64,000 bases of DNA from contig NZ_DASQCC010000243.1 in assembly GCF_035634895.1 (NCBI RefSeq), forward strand, positions 1 to 64,000, given 5' to 3'. Every line of letters begins with the position of its first letter. Position 1 is the stretch's first letter. The notes beneath the pieces are model-generated. The model did no database searches and was not told the DNA's origin. It was given only the letters and a program-made list of their open reading frames with translations. Made by a program: the position numbers and the translations under genes. Source of the stretch: Actinophytocola sp035634895. GTDB lineage: Bacteria > Actinomycetota > Actinomycetes > Mycobacteriales > Pseudonocardiaceae. Positions 1 through 7,102 of this stretch are shown here, one piece after another.

Positions 1-195
1 GTCGCCGGCGTTCGCGGGCAGCACCGGCAGTCGCGAACCGGTGCACTCGACGTCAGGCATGTCCGCGGCCGAGTGCCCGGCGATCACGTTCGCCGAGTCC
101 TCGTGGCGGCTGACGAGGATGGGCAGGTCGTCGCGCTGGCAGACGATGCAGCGGCCGGTCGGGGCGGGGGCCGGGTCGACAGTGGTCGTGGTCAT
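1..195 (-). CDS. small Cys-containing hypothetical protein, 3' part off the window
   Basis: The reading frame opens at an ATG (195) behind a GAGAGAG ribosome site and is still open at the window edge, so only the first 65 residues are visible. They contain a CxxC pair (RCIVCQRDD) soon after a Thr/Pro-rich start, which suggests a zinc-ribbon protein like several others in this element. It lies just downstream of, and on the same strand as, the 303-residue Cys-rich gene, so the two are probably one operon. No family is recognised. Confidence 0.6.
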   Translation of the reverse strand, partial: MTTTTVDPAPAPTGRCIVCQRDDLPILVSRHEDSANVIAGHSAADMPDVECTGSRLPVLPANAGD

Positions 196-267
196 GGCGT
201 GCTCTCTCTCGGGTGGTGCGGATGGAGGGGGCGGGGACGGGCTCGACTGCCCGCCCCCGCGGAGATG

Positions 268-1179
268 TCAGACCAGCTCGGCCTTGGCCGGGCGCAGGCC
301 CTTGACGAACGCGGGGTCGCCGTCGCGGCCGGGCTCCAGGGTGGCGTTGAACCGGATGCGCTTACCGGCCAGCGACTTCGTGAACGCCTGGTACTCGTCG
401 TGGCTGAACTGGGCGGGCCTGATCGAGCGGGGCAGGGACATCCGCACTCGGTAGCCGCCGCACTCGACGGTGATCTTCTCGTCGAGGCCGTACGCGGTGT
501 TGTACTGCTTGTACTCCACGATCTCGCCCTCCAGGCCGGTGCGCTTGCCCAGCGGGGCAGCGACGCGCGGGGTGGAGTTCAGGCGGGTGTCGCGCTCGGC
601 GCGCTCGGCGTCGCGGGCAGCCTTGCTCGCGATGGCCTTGCGCACGGCGGCCACCTGACGGTCCGACAACGGCTTGAGTCGGTCGGCCTGGTCGCGCAGG
701 TCCATGAAGAACCCGGACCAGGACACGTCGCCGTCCAGGTAGTCGAGGACGTCGCGGTGGTCAGCGGCCCAGGCGTCGAACGCGTCCTGCTTGGACTTGC
801 GCGCCTTGGCGGCCTTGGCCTCTCGCTTGGCGTCGAGCTGCGCCATGCGGGCTCGGTACGCCTCGACGGCGCTTTCCAGCATCTCGCCTTCGACCTTCGT
901 GCCGTAGGCGTCGCCGTGGTTCGCGCCGCCGCAGCTGCACGAGCAGGACGGGCCGGTCGCGCCCATGCAGCGGGGGTCGCAGACGTCGTAGGTGATGGTG
1001 GCGTGAAGGCGCTCGACGCGGACCGAGTTGCCGCACTCGCGGCAGGTGACCCGTGCGTACCGGAAGCCGGGCTCCTGGACGTCCTCGACCCGCTCGCGGG
1101 TGGGGCGTCGGCAGGGCTCGCACACGCCCAGGTAGTAGGCGGTGGGGATCGAGATCAGCGGCATTGCGGTGGTGGTCAT
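268..1179 (-). CDS. Cys-rich N-terminal, helical hypothetical protein
   Basis: A 303-residue protein of unknown function. The first 90 residues hold several Cys pairs (CEPC, CREC, then CDPRC and a cluster CSCSC) that look like metal-binding knuckles. A Lys/Ala/Arg-rich helical middle of about 100 residues follows, then a beta-rich C-terminal part. The ATG at 1179 is preferred to an in-frame start 27 bases upstream because an AAGGA site lies just ahead of it. Its promoter is one of a divergent pair that carries the element's shared signature. Nucleic-acid binding is possible but is only inferred. Confidence 0.75.
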   Translation of the reverse strand: MTTTAMPLISIPTAYYLGVCEPCRRPTRERVEDVQEPGFRYARVTCRECGNSVRVERLHATITYDVCDPRCMGATGPSCSCSCGGANHGDAYGTKVEGEMLESAVEAYRARMAQLDAKREAKAAKARKSKQDAFDAWAADHRDVLDYLDGDVSWSGFFMDLRDQADRLKPLSDRQVAAVRKAIASKAARDAERAERDTRLNSTPRVAAPLGKRTGLEGEIVEYKQYNTAYGLDEKITVECGGYRVRMSLPRSIRPAQFSHDEYQAFTKSLAGKRIRFNATLEPGRDGDPAFVKGLRPAKAELV

Positions 1180-1212
1180 CGCGGGTCCTTCGTGGTGTCC
1201 GTTCACTCTGTT

Positions 1213-1288
1213 GTTTCACACACTACAACTTGCGATCGAGTTGCGCCAGCTCTTGCGCCAACTCCGCAAGCTACGTAGTGTCTGAAAC
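1213..1288. promoter_or_regulatory. divergent promoter pair with the element's shared signature
   Basis: Two back-to-back promoters of the same design are visible. On the minus strand TGGCGC (1243-1248) is 17 bp from TAGTGT (1220-1225). On the plus strand TTGCGC (1253-1258) is 17 bp from TAGTGT (1276-1281). Both are followed by TGAAAC and carry CGCAAG-type half-sites in the spacer. The layout would let one regulator control both directions. That these are promoters is inferred from hexamer spacing and repetition elsewhere in the element. Confidence 0.65.
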
Positions 1289-1361
1289 AGCCGTTCGGGG
1301 ATGGCGGCCCGAACCCCATCCCCGAACGGCGACCACCACCCCCCGAGCAGGGAGACCACCT

Positions 1362-1763
1362 GTGGACATCACCACGTACACGTTGCGCACCATCGCTACC
1401 TACCGCGCGACGTCGCGCCAGCTGCGCCGCCTGAGCAGCAAGCCCCGCAGCCAGATGACCTGGATAGAGCGCTTGCGCTACGAGGCGCGGGCCAAGGTCT
1501 GCGCCGACGCCTGGCGCGTCCTCGCCTACACCGCGCCGCTCGCCTTGCGGTGGCTGCTGGCCGAAGACGCAACCCTGGTCGCGATCGGCGAGCGCAAGCG
1601 CCAGGGCTTGCCGGTCGACGAGCAGCTGGCCGCGCTGCGCGAGATCCGCACCGGCCTCGCCCCGTTCACGCAAACCGCGCCCCTCGACGAGCAGTTCGCC
1701 CGCGCGTTCGCTGCCGGGTTCCGGCCCGCCCTGCCGGTCGCGGAGGTCGCACGTGTCGCATGA
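1362..1763 (+). CDS. hypothetical helical protein
   Basis: A 133-residue protein starting at GTG behind GGGAG. It is Arg/Ala/Leu-rich, with no Cys cluster beyond one residue and no recognisable domain. It is the first gene of a plus-strand operon driven by the 1253-1281 promoter, and its last 11 bases overlap the next gene. Role unknown. Confidence 0.65.
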   Translation: MDITTYTLRTIATYRATSRQLRRLSSKPRSQMTWIERLRYEARAKVCADAWRVLAYTAPLALRWLLAEDATLVAIGERKRQGLPVDEQLAALREIRTGLAPFTQTAPLDEQFARAFAAGFRPALPVAEVARVA

Positions 1764-2019
1764 CGTCTACCAGCCCGCCCCTGGCCTGTTCGCGCTCGCC
1801 GCCAACCGCGCGGGGATCGTCGTCAACCTCAGCCAGGCCCGCCGCAACGGCCACGCCGAGCTGGTCGGTTACCTCACCGTGGCGCTCGCCACTGCGCGAC
1901 GCGCCATGGCCGAGTACCGGGGCACCCCGGCGCACCTGATCCACCGCGACGGCTGGGACCTCAGCACCCCCGACGCCCGCGAGCACTTCGTGACCGGTCA
2001 AAGGAAGGACCCGAGGTGA
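1753..2019 (+). CDS. small hypothetical protein
   Basis: An 88-residue protein beginning at a GTG inside the end of the previous gene, with GGAGG at 1742 as the ribosome site. No motif is recognised. Overlap at both ends with its neighbours indicates translational coupling in the 1362-3060 operon. Confidence 0.65.
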   Translation: MSHDVYQPAPGLFALAANRAGIVVNLSQARRNGHAELVGYLTVALATARRAMAEYRGTPAHLIHRDGWDLSTPDAREHFVTGQRKDPR

Positions 2020-2252
2020 CCGAGCACTACACCGCCCCGGAGTTCATCGGCATCTCGTGCGACACCCCTCGGTGCGACGAACGTCTGACCACCGAGCCGT
2101 TGCCCTTCCACGGCAAGGAGCAGGAGCGGTTCATGATTCGCGCCAACGCGGCAGGGTGGCGGGTTTATGCGGGCCGAACTCGACGCGTTTACTGCCCCGC
2201 GCATGAACCGCGTCCAGGTCACAAGATGTGGCTGGTGCCGCCCCGTGTCTGA
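2016..2252 (+). CDS. small zinc-knuckle-like hypothetical protein
   Basis: A 78-residue protein with GTG start overlapping the previous stop by four bases. Cys residues sit as CDTPRC near the N-terminus and CPAH near the C-terminus, a spacing typical of small zinc ribbons in mobile elements. The ribosome site AAGGAAGG lies just upstream. Function unknown. Confidence 0.65.
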   Translation: MTEHYTAPEFIGISCDTPRCDERLTTEPLPFHGKEQERFMIRANAAGWRVYAGRTRRVYCPAHEPRPGHKMWLVPPRV

Positions 2253-2501
2253 CGTCAACACTGCGCGAGCCATTCACGACTACCGGCGCGAGCGCGAGCG
2301 TGCGCAGGCCCGGCAGGCGTTCCTGCCCTTCGGTGACGGGTTCCTCGACGACGACCGGCCGGACTTCCACGGCACGAACGTCGGCTTGCAGCGCCACACC
2401 GACGCGGGCGAGGAGTTCTGCCCGCCTGCCGCGAGCTGGTCGACGAACTGCTGGCGCTCGGGCTCGCGCAGCGACTCACCCCCGAACCAGAGGAGAACTG
2501 A
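2245..2501 (+). pseudogene. frameshifted small zinc-knuckle gene
   Basis: Reading from GTG 2245, the frame codes sensibly to about residue 60 and then turns into Ser/Arg-rich nonsense. Shifting back by one base at 2424 gives FCPACREL, continues as a Leu-rich helix and ends at a TGA (2499-2501) five bases before the next ribosome-coupled start. A one-base deletion, a sequencing error or recoding would all explain this. The restored protein would be about 85 residues with a CxxC knuckle. An upstream ATG at 2203 would add a second CxxC (CGWC) but would overlap the previous gene by 50 bases. Confidence 0.55.
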
Positions 2502-2503
2502 CG

Positions 2504-2875
2504 GTGTCCGAGATCGGACGGGACATCACCCGCGACATGGTGGCGGCCGGGGTCGACGCGCTGTCCACCTGGCGCATGACGCTCGCTGACCCGCTCGCCG
2601 ATTACGCCCCGATCGTCGAGCACGTCCTCGCCTGCGCGCTGGCCGGCCGCCGGGTCGTCGACCCGCAGTGGCTGGCGCGCAAGGTCGAGCTGGCGGACCG
2701 GATCGTGGCCGCGTCGTCGTCGCAGCTCGACCAGCTGCGCCGCCACCTGGCGACGCTGACGCCCAGCGACGAGCCCGCTCGCACCTTCCCGGAGGACTGC
2801 CCGGTCCACGACCCGGACTGCGAGGGCGGGCTCGATCACTCCGACTGCGAACCACCCGTGCAGGCCAGGCAGTGA
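2504..2875 (+). CDS. hypothetical protein with Cys/His tail
   Basis: A 123-residue protein with GTG start behind AGAGGAG. The N-terminal 95 residues look helical. The C-terminus has a Cys/His pattern (CPVHDPDC, then HSDC) that recurs as CPVSAPDC in the 4830-5624 product. It overlaps the next gene by GTGA. Function unknown. Confidence 0.7.
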   Translation: MSEIGRDITRDMVAAGVDALSTWRMTLADPLADYAPIVEHVLACALAGRRVVDPQWLARKVELADRIVAASSSQLDQLRRHLATLTPSDEPARTFPEDCPVHDPDCEGGLDHSDCEPPVQARQ

Positions 2876-3060
2876 CCGACGAGGACCCGAACCTGCGGGA
2901 CCAGATCCGCGAAGCCCACCGCCGCGCCGCAGCCGTCGAGCCGACCGAGCTGGTGCGTGGGCTCGCGGATCTTCTCGACTTCCCACCCGAGGACTGGCTC
3001 GCGAGCAACCGCACCGCGGATGAGGTCGACGGGCAGGACAGCCGGGCAGGCTCGGCGTAG
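2872..3060 (+). CDS. small acidic hypothetical protein
   Basis: A 62-residue protein whose GTG start overlaps the preceding TGA. It is acidic and largely helical with no recognisable motif. It is the last gene of the 1362-3060 operon; a new promoter-like segment follows. Confidence 0.6.
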   Translation: MTDEDPNLRDQIREAHRRAAAVEPTELVRGLADLLDFPPEDWLASNRTADEVDGQDSRAGSA

Positions 3061-3089
3061 TTCGTGAGCTGCGTCCCAAGAGACCGCTT

Positions 3090-3124
3090 GTTTCGGACAC
3101 TACATCTTGTGTAGGGTGTGAAAC
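3090..3124 (+). promoter_or_regulatory. palindromic operator/promoter of the DpdA-like operon
   Basis: An inverted repeat joins GTTTCGGACACTACA (3090-3104) to GTGTAGGGTGTGAAAC (3109-3124). The right arm matches the element-wide TAGTGT..TGAAAC box with one change (TAGGGT), and the left arm is its mirror image. The same two-armed arrangement occurs at 39788-39822. It lies about 30 bp before the GTG of the next gene, so operator and -10 region probably coincide. Confidence 0.6.
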
Positions 3125-3155
3125 GAACACCCGCTACACCACCACAGGGGACACC

Positions 3156-3449
3156 GTGAACGAGATCCACACCGTCCAGGACGGCAGCGCCACCTACGCC
3201 CGCCACGGCTGGAACGCGACGTACGTCTACACCGATGGCGACGAGACGTTCGACACCGGCGCGCGTGACATGGTCGAAGCCCGGCGCATCGTGTTCGAGC
3301 GCCACCAGGCCACCCGCCGCGCCGCCCGCGCCGCAGGGGAGGTCGTGCCCACGTACACGGTCACGCCCGGCTCCCGCGCCCGCGCCGGACACCAGCGCCA
3401 CCGCTACCGCGACGGCGAGATCGTCGTGCCCGACGCGCAGACCGCCTGA
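3156..3449 (+). CDS. small basic hypothetical protein
   Basis: A 97-residue protein with GTG start. It has aromatic residues in the first 30 positions (YARHGWNATYVYTD) and a basic, Arg/Ala-rich C-terminal half. It is the first gene of the operon that carries the transglycosylase-like gene 11 bases downstream. No family is recognised. Confidence 0.65.
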   Translation: MNEIHTVQDGSATYARHGWNATYVYTDGDETFDTGARDMVEARRIVFERHQATRRAARAAGEVVPTYTVTPGSRARAGHQRHRYRDGEIVVPDAQTA

Positions 3450-3460
3450 GAGGACAGGCC

Positions 3461-4336
3461 ATGACTGTCTACGTGGGACTGCCCTCCCCGTCGATGCTCA
3501 ACTACATCGACCGGCCTGCCTGCCTGTCCATGCGCCGGTTGATCCGGCTCGGCTCGTTCAACCTGCCAGCCGCCGAACACCCGTGGTTCCTGGACTCCGG
3601 CATCACGTGGGTCTTCGACTACCAGCGCACCACCGCCGACGACGAAGACGTCAACCCCTACCCGATCAGCCCGGAGCGCTACGCCGACATGGTGCACCGC
3701 TACGACCTGCGGATCGGCCATCTCGCGTGGGCCTCAGTGCAGGACTACCCCGCGGAGGCGCAAGTGGTCGCCGCGACCGGCCTGTCCGAAGTCGAGCACC
3801 AACGCCGCTCTGTCGCCTCCTACCTGGAGCTGTCCGCCATCTGGGCTGAACGGGTGAGGCGAGGCCGCAGCCACCGCCCTAACCCGTTCCGGCCTGCCTT
3901 GCAGGGCGGCGCTGACGCGGACAGCTACCTGCGGTGCGTGGACATGTACCGCCGCGCCGGAGTAGACCTCACTGTCGGTGTAGTGGGGCTGGGCGGGGTG
4001 TGCATGCGCGAGTCCACACGCGAGATCGTGGAAGTCGTCACCGCCATCACCGAAGCGGTGCCGGGCATCCAGCTCCACGGCTACGGCGTCAAGACCGGCG
4101 GGCTCGCGCTGTACGGACACCTGCTCGACTCCATCGACTCGCAAGCCTGGAGCAAGGCCGCCCGCATCCGCCACATCAAGAGCCCGCGCTGTACCCAGTT
4201 CCATCGCGACTGCCGCAACTGCGCTGTATACGCGCAGGACTGGCACGACGAGATCACCCGCCGCCACCTGGTCGCAACTCCGATCCGTTGCACAGCAACC
4301 CAATCTGACGACGTCATCCTGGAGGTGACTGCGTGA
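3461..4336 (+). CDS. queuine tRNA-ribosyltransferase-like / DpdA-like transglycosylase
   Basis: A 291-residue TIM-barrel protein resembling the tRNA-guanine transglycosylase superfamily, specifically the short actinobacterial and phage group related to DpdA. Visible landmarks are FLDSG (D45), SVQDYPAE (D95), a QGG loop (148-150), VGLGGVC (175-181), LHGYGVK (205-211), SIDSQAW (224-230), and a C-terminal Cys/His group (C244, C251, C254) where the superfamily binds zinc. Family members exchange guanine for a 7-deazaguanine such as preQ0 in tRNA or, for DpdA, in DNA. Which nucleic acid is used here is not visible, and no queC/D/E or folE gene lies in the window, so any precursor would come from the host. 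It overlaps the next gene by four bases. The usual GSVC loop reads GGVC here. Confidence 0.8.
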   Translation: MTVYVGLPSPSMLNYIDRPACLSMRRLIRLGSFNLPAAEHPWFLDSGITWVFDYQRTTADDEDVNPYPISPERYADMVHRYDLRIGHLAWASVQDYPAEAQVVAATGLSEVEHQRRSVASYLELSAIWAERVRRGRSHRPNPFRPALQGGADADSYLRCVDMYRRAGVDLTVGVVGLGGVCMRESTREIVEVVTAITEAVPGIQLHGYGVKTGGLALYGHLLDSIDSQAWSKAARIRHIKSPRCTQFHRDCRNCAVYAQDWHDEITRRHLVATPIRCTATQSDDVILEVTA

Positions 4337-4833
4337 ACATCCGCGAAGCCAACGCCACCAACGCCCTGATCCGCGCCTACCTCGACGGCAACGTCCACGA
4401 CCCCGACGCCGCCATGGTCGAGGTGCAGTTCCTCGCCTCGCGCGTGAACAAGGCCCTGCTGACCGGGATCACCCCGGAGGAAGTCGCGCAGCGCTGGCCG
4501 AACCGGCTGCGCCCGCAGACCACTTCGACCCTGCGGCCGGCCGAGCCCGCCAACCTCGACGACGACGACGACGAGCTGGAGTGCCCGCGCTGTCACAAGC
4601 CGCTCGCGTGGGCGCACCCGCTCCGCGCGTGGATGTGCGGGACGTGCGGCGACGAGTTCCCCTACCGACAGCACCCGCACAGCTTCTGCGGCTCGGACTC
4701 CGACCGGCAGTCCGTGGGCCAGCCGGGGCACTGCGAGCTGTGCTGCTCGGTGGGGCACGTGCGCGCTCACTCCGACTACGGGTGCGCCGACGTCGGCTGC
4801 AACGCCCACCACGGCCCGGAGGTGACAGCGTGA
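4333..4833 (+). CDS. multi-zinc-finger-like protein A
   Basis: A 166-residue protein coupled by overlap to the transglycosylase gene. After a helical N-terminus and an acidic linker (DDDDDE) it has a clear zinc ribbon (CPRC, then CGTC), and then a module beginning HSFCGSD with CELCC, HVRAH and CADVGC. That module recurs in the next gene. The role is unknown; co-translation with the transglycosylase suggests a helper or nucleic-acid-binding partner (inference). Confidence 0.7.
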   Translation: MNIREANATNALIRAYLDGNVHDPDAAMVEVQFLASRVNKALLTGITPEEVAQRWPNRLRPQTTSTLRPAEPANLDDDDDELECPRCHKPLAWAHPLRAWMCGTCGDEFPYRQHPHSFCGSDSDRQSVGQPGHCELCCSVGHVRAHSDYGCADVGCNAHHGPEVTA

Positions 4834-5624
4834 AGGCCGTTCGCGAGCTGGCCGAGCTGGTGCACGCTGTCCGCGACGAGCACAGCAACGGAGGCGACAT
4901 CGCGCAGGCCGCCAGCGAACTCGTCGACCTGCTCATGGGCCCGCAGACCAACTGCCCGGTGTCCGCCCCGGACTGCCGCACACCGCGCGACGGCGAGCAC
5001 GACGCCTGCACGCTGCCCGACATCCGGCTGGAGCGGCTGACCTGCCTGCCCGCCCCGGACGTGGTCGACAGAGAGAACGTCGCTTACTGGGGCGACGTCG
5101 ACAGCGGCGGGTTCGTCTCAGCCAGCGCGGCCCGCGATGCTGACGACTTCCTGACCGGGGTCGACATGGGATGGCTGTTCGCCACGACCCGGATGGTCGA
5201 GCGTCGCGCCGAGCAGGTGGCGCTGATGCTGCTCGCTGCGGCCCGGCACGCCACGCCGCCACGCCAGCCGCGGCGCACGCCGGGCGGGTTCCTGTTCCGG
5301 CAGATTCCGCACCCGCTGTGCGGGGAGAGCGAGGAGCGCGAGCGGGCCGGGCTGCCGGGGCACTGCGAGGACTGTTGCGCGGTCGGGCATGTGCTCGCGC
5401 ACCTCGACCTCGACTGCGACGCGGTGGGTTGCTACAGCGACCACGACGCCGTGCCGGTCGAGCCCGACCCGTCCACGGTGGACTACCGGGTGTGCCGGGT
5501 GCCGGTCGGCTACGTCGACCGCACGCCGTGCCGGTCGAGGATCGACGACGTGGGCCGCTGCGTGCACGGTCACTACCCCGCGCCCGAGCACATCCGCTAC
5601 GTCCTGAAAGCGAGCGCGCAGTGA
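4830..5624 (+). CDS. multi-zinc-finger-like protein B
   Basis: A 264-residue protein whose GTG overlaps the previous stop. The middle portion (about 160-215) repeats the Cys/His module of protein A: HPLCGES, CEDCC, HVLAH, CDAVGC. Further Cys residues lie at CPVSAPDC near the N-terminus and C..C..CVHGHY near the C-terminus. The two genes look like a duplication with added domains. Function unknown. Confidence 0.7.
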   Translation: MKAVRELAELVHAVRDEHSNGGDIAQAASELVDLLMGPQTNCPVSAPDCRTPRDGEHDACTLPDIRLERLTCLPAPDVVDRENVAYWGDVDSGGFVSASAARDADDFLTGVDMGWLFATTRMVERRAEQVALMLLAAARHATPPRQPRRTPGGFLFRQIPHPLCGESEERERAGLPGHCEDCCAVGHVLAHLDLDCDAVGCYSDHDAVPVEPDPSTVDYRVCRVPVGYVDRTPCRSRIDDVGRCVHGHYPAPEHIRYVLKASAQ

Positions 5625-5797
5625 CTCGGCAGCAGCTGCGGCCGGGTTCGTCGGAGTGGCGGCGCAAGTTCGAGCGCGACCGCGCCCGGTTCGACCGGTG
5701 GTGGCCTGTGTGGGTCGCGGTGTGCGTGATCGGCGCGGTCGTGGTGCTCGTGCTCGTCGCCACCGGCACGCTGCCGGTGTGGCTGCTTTTCCTCTAG
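5621..5797 (+). CDS. small single-span membrane protein
   Basis: A 58-residue protein with GTG overlapping the previous stop. A basic, Arg-rich cytoplasmic N-terminus of about 28 residues precedes one hydrophobic span ending in WLLFL at the C-terminus. Function unknown; it continues the transglycosylase operon. Confidence 0.6.
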   Translation: MTRQQLRPGSSEWRRKFERDRARFDRWWPVWVAVCVIGAVVVLVLVATGTLPVWLLFL

Positions 5798-5816
5798 CTG
5801 CAACGAAAGGGATCGA

Positions 5817-6068
5817 GTGAACACGACAACCGACCAGCCGACCGACACCACGCCCGACTTCGTTCTGATCGGCTACGGCCTGGTGTACGCGTCGGTGTGC
5901 ACGAGCCTGGATGACGAGCAGGCCACCGCGCGGCTGAACATGGAGTGGCCCACAGGGATCTCCTCGAGGTGGACGAAGTCCAGCGACAAGTTCCACGGCG
6001 GGTACCCGAACCCGCGGCCGTGCGAGCGGAAGCCGGACACCCACCGGCACATCCTGTTCGTCTGCTGA
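5817..6068 (+). CDS. small hypothetical protein
   Basis: An 83-residue protein with GTG start behind AAAGGGA. A Thr/Asp-rich start leads into a compact domain with a C-terminal His/Cys run. No family is recognised. It starts 19 bases after the membrane protein and is probably in the same operon. Confidence 0.6.
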   Translation: MNTTTDQPTDTTPDFVLIGYGLVYASVCTSLDDEQATARLNMEWPTGISSRWTKSSDKFHGGYPNPRPCERKPDTHRHILFVC

Positions 6069-6069
6069 C

Positions 6070-6285
6070 ATGGGCGTGATCGTGCAGTTGTCCTGCGACC
6101 GGCAGATCCCGTACGGGGTCTGCCCGGCGCAGTCCTGGCACGCGGGCGGCGTCGAGGCCGCGGTGACGCGGGCCCGCGAGCTGGGCTGGTACTACCGGCC
6201 TGCTCGCAACGGCGAGCCTGAGCACGCCTTGTGCCCCGAGCACGCAGGTAGTGTGCGGGATGGACGGTCGAAGGGGACGCGATGA
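6070..6285 (+). CDS. small zinc-knuckle-like hypothetical protein
   Basis: A 71-residue protein with Cys at CDR, CPAQ and CPEH. It resembles the 2016-2252 product in ending a compact fold with CP(A/E)H. It begins one base after the previous stop and overlaps the next start. Function unknown. Confidence 0.6.
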   Translation: MGVIVQLSCDRQIPYGVCPAQSWHAGGVEAAVTRARELGWYYRPARNGEPEHALCPEHAGSVRDGRSKGTR

Positions 6286-6776
6286 GTGACGTTGTGGCCG
6301 CGATCGACGCAGCGATCGGTTGCCAGCACTGCGAAGCACCGCTGGGCGAGTCGCCGTCTAGCGACTTCTGCTGCGAGGAGTGCCAATCAGCGTGGCACGC
6401 CGCGCACGTGCACCCGCTTCCCAGCGGTGAGCTGGTGGTGCTGCGCGGGTTCTCGCTGGAGATCATCCGGTTTGAGAACGGCCCGGCGCACGGCGACTAC
6501 ATCGCGGTGGGCGCGCCGCGGGACGCGCGAGCGGAAGTCCCGGCGCATCTCAGCCGGTTCGCGGTCGACCCAGTGCAGGGTGCCGGGTGGGCGGTGTACC
6601 TGCTCGTCACGCGTGAGGACGGCCGCCGGGTCTACCTGTTCAACCATACGACGCACATCCTGCCGGTGTCCGAGGGGCTGCGGGCTGCGCTCGATGGGTT
6701 GCGTGAGGCTGCTTCCCTTGCGGTGCAAGGGATCTCTGCGTTGGCGGCTGCGGCTTCTCCTCCGGATGGGGCATAG
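6282..6776 (+). CDS. zinc-ribbon hypothetical protein
   Basis: A 164-residue protein with an N-terminal four-Cys ribbon (CQHC, then CCEEC followed by SAWH) and a beta-rich C-terminal domain. Last gene of the long operon from 3156; a strong terminator follows within 80 bases. Function unknown. Confidence 0.7.
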   Translation: MSDVVAAIDAAIGCQHCEAPLGESPSSDFCCEECQSAWHAAHVHPLPSGELVVLRGFSLEIIRFENGPAHGDYIAVGAPRDARAEVPAHLSRFAVDPVQGAGWAVYLLVTREDGRRVYLFNHTTHILPVSEGLRAALDGLREAASLAVQGISALAAAASPPDGA

Positions 6777-6809
6777 CCCGGCCGTCTGCGGCGAGTTACC
6801 CTCGTTGCG

Positions 6810-6852
6810 GGCCCCGTCTCCCAGTGACCCCCAGGCTGGTTGAGACGGGGCC
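6810..6852 (+). terminator. intrinsic terminator
   Basis: An 11-bp perfect stem GGCCCCGTCTC/GAGACGGGGCC with a 21-base loop, followed by TTTCTC. It closes the 3156-6776 operon. Confidence 0.8.
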
Positions 6853-7037
6853 TTTCTCGTGCCCTGCGGCCGGCCGGGTCATCCCCCTTGTGGGTGAGTT
6901 CTGGGAAGTTCTCGCGGGCGCTCTCTGTGCACTGTCGCGTGTGCTCTGACCTGCACATCCACGCTTAGTCCACGTTTCGTCCACGGCCGTCTGCTATGCG
7001 CTACTGCTCCGTTCGTGTTGCGATATCTGTCGAGAAC

Positions 7038-7073
7038 TGGCGCAAGTCCATCGCAAGTTGTAGTGTTTGAAAC
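7038..7073 (+). promoter_or_regulatory. shared-signature promoter
   Basis: TGGCGC (7038-7043), exactly 17 bp, then TAGTGT (7061-7066) and TTGAAAC, with ATCGCAAG in the spacer. It is nearly identical to the minus-strand promoter at 1220-1248. The only gene downstream is the large plus-strand gene 30 bases on. Confidence 0.7.
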
Positions 7074-7102
7074 AACAGCCCGATGTTGAAAGGACACGCA
7101 CC

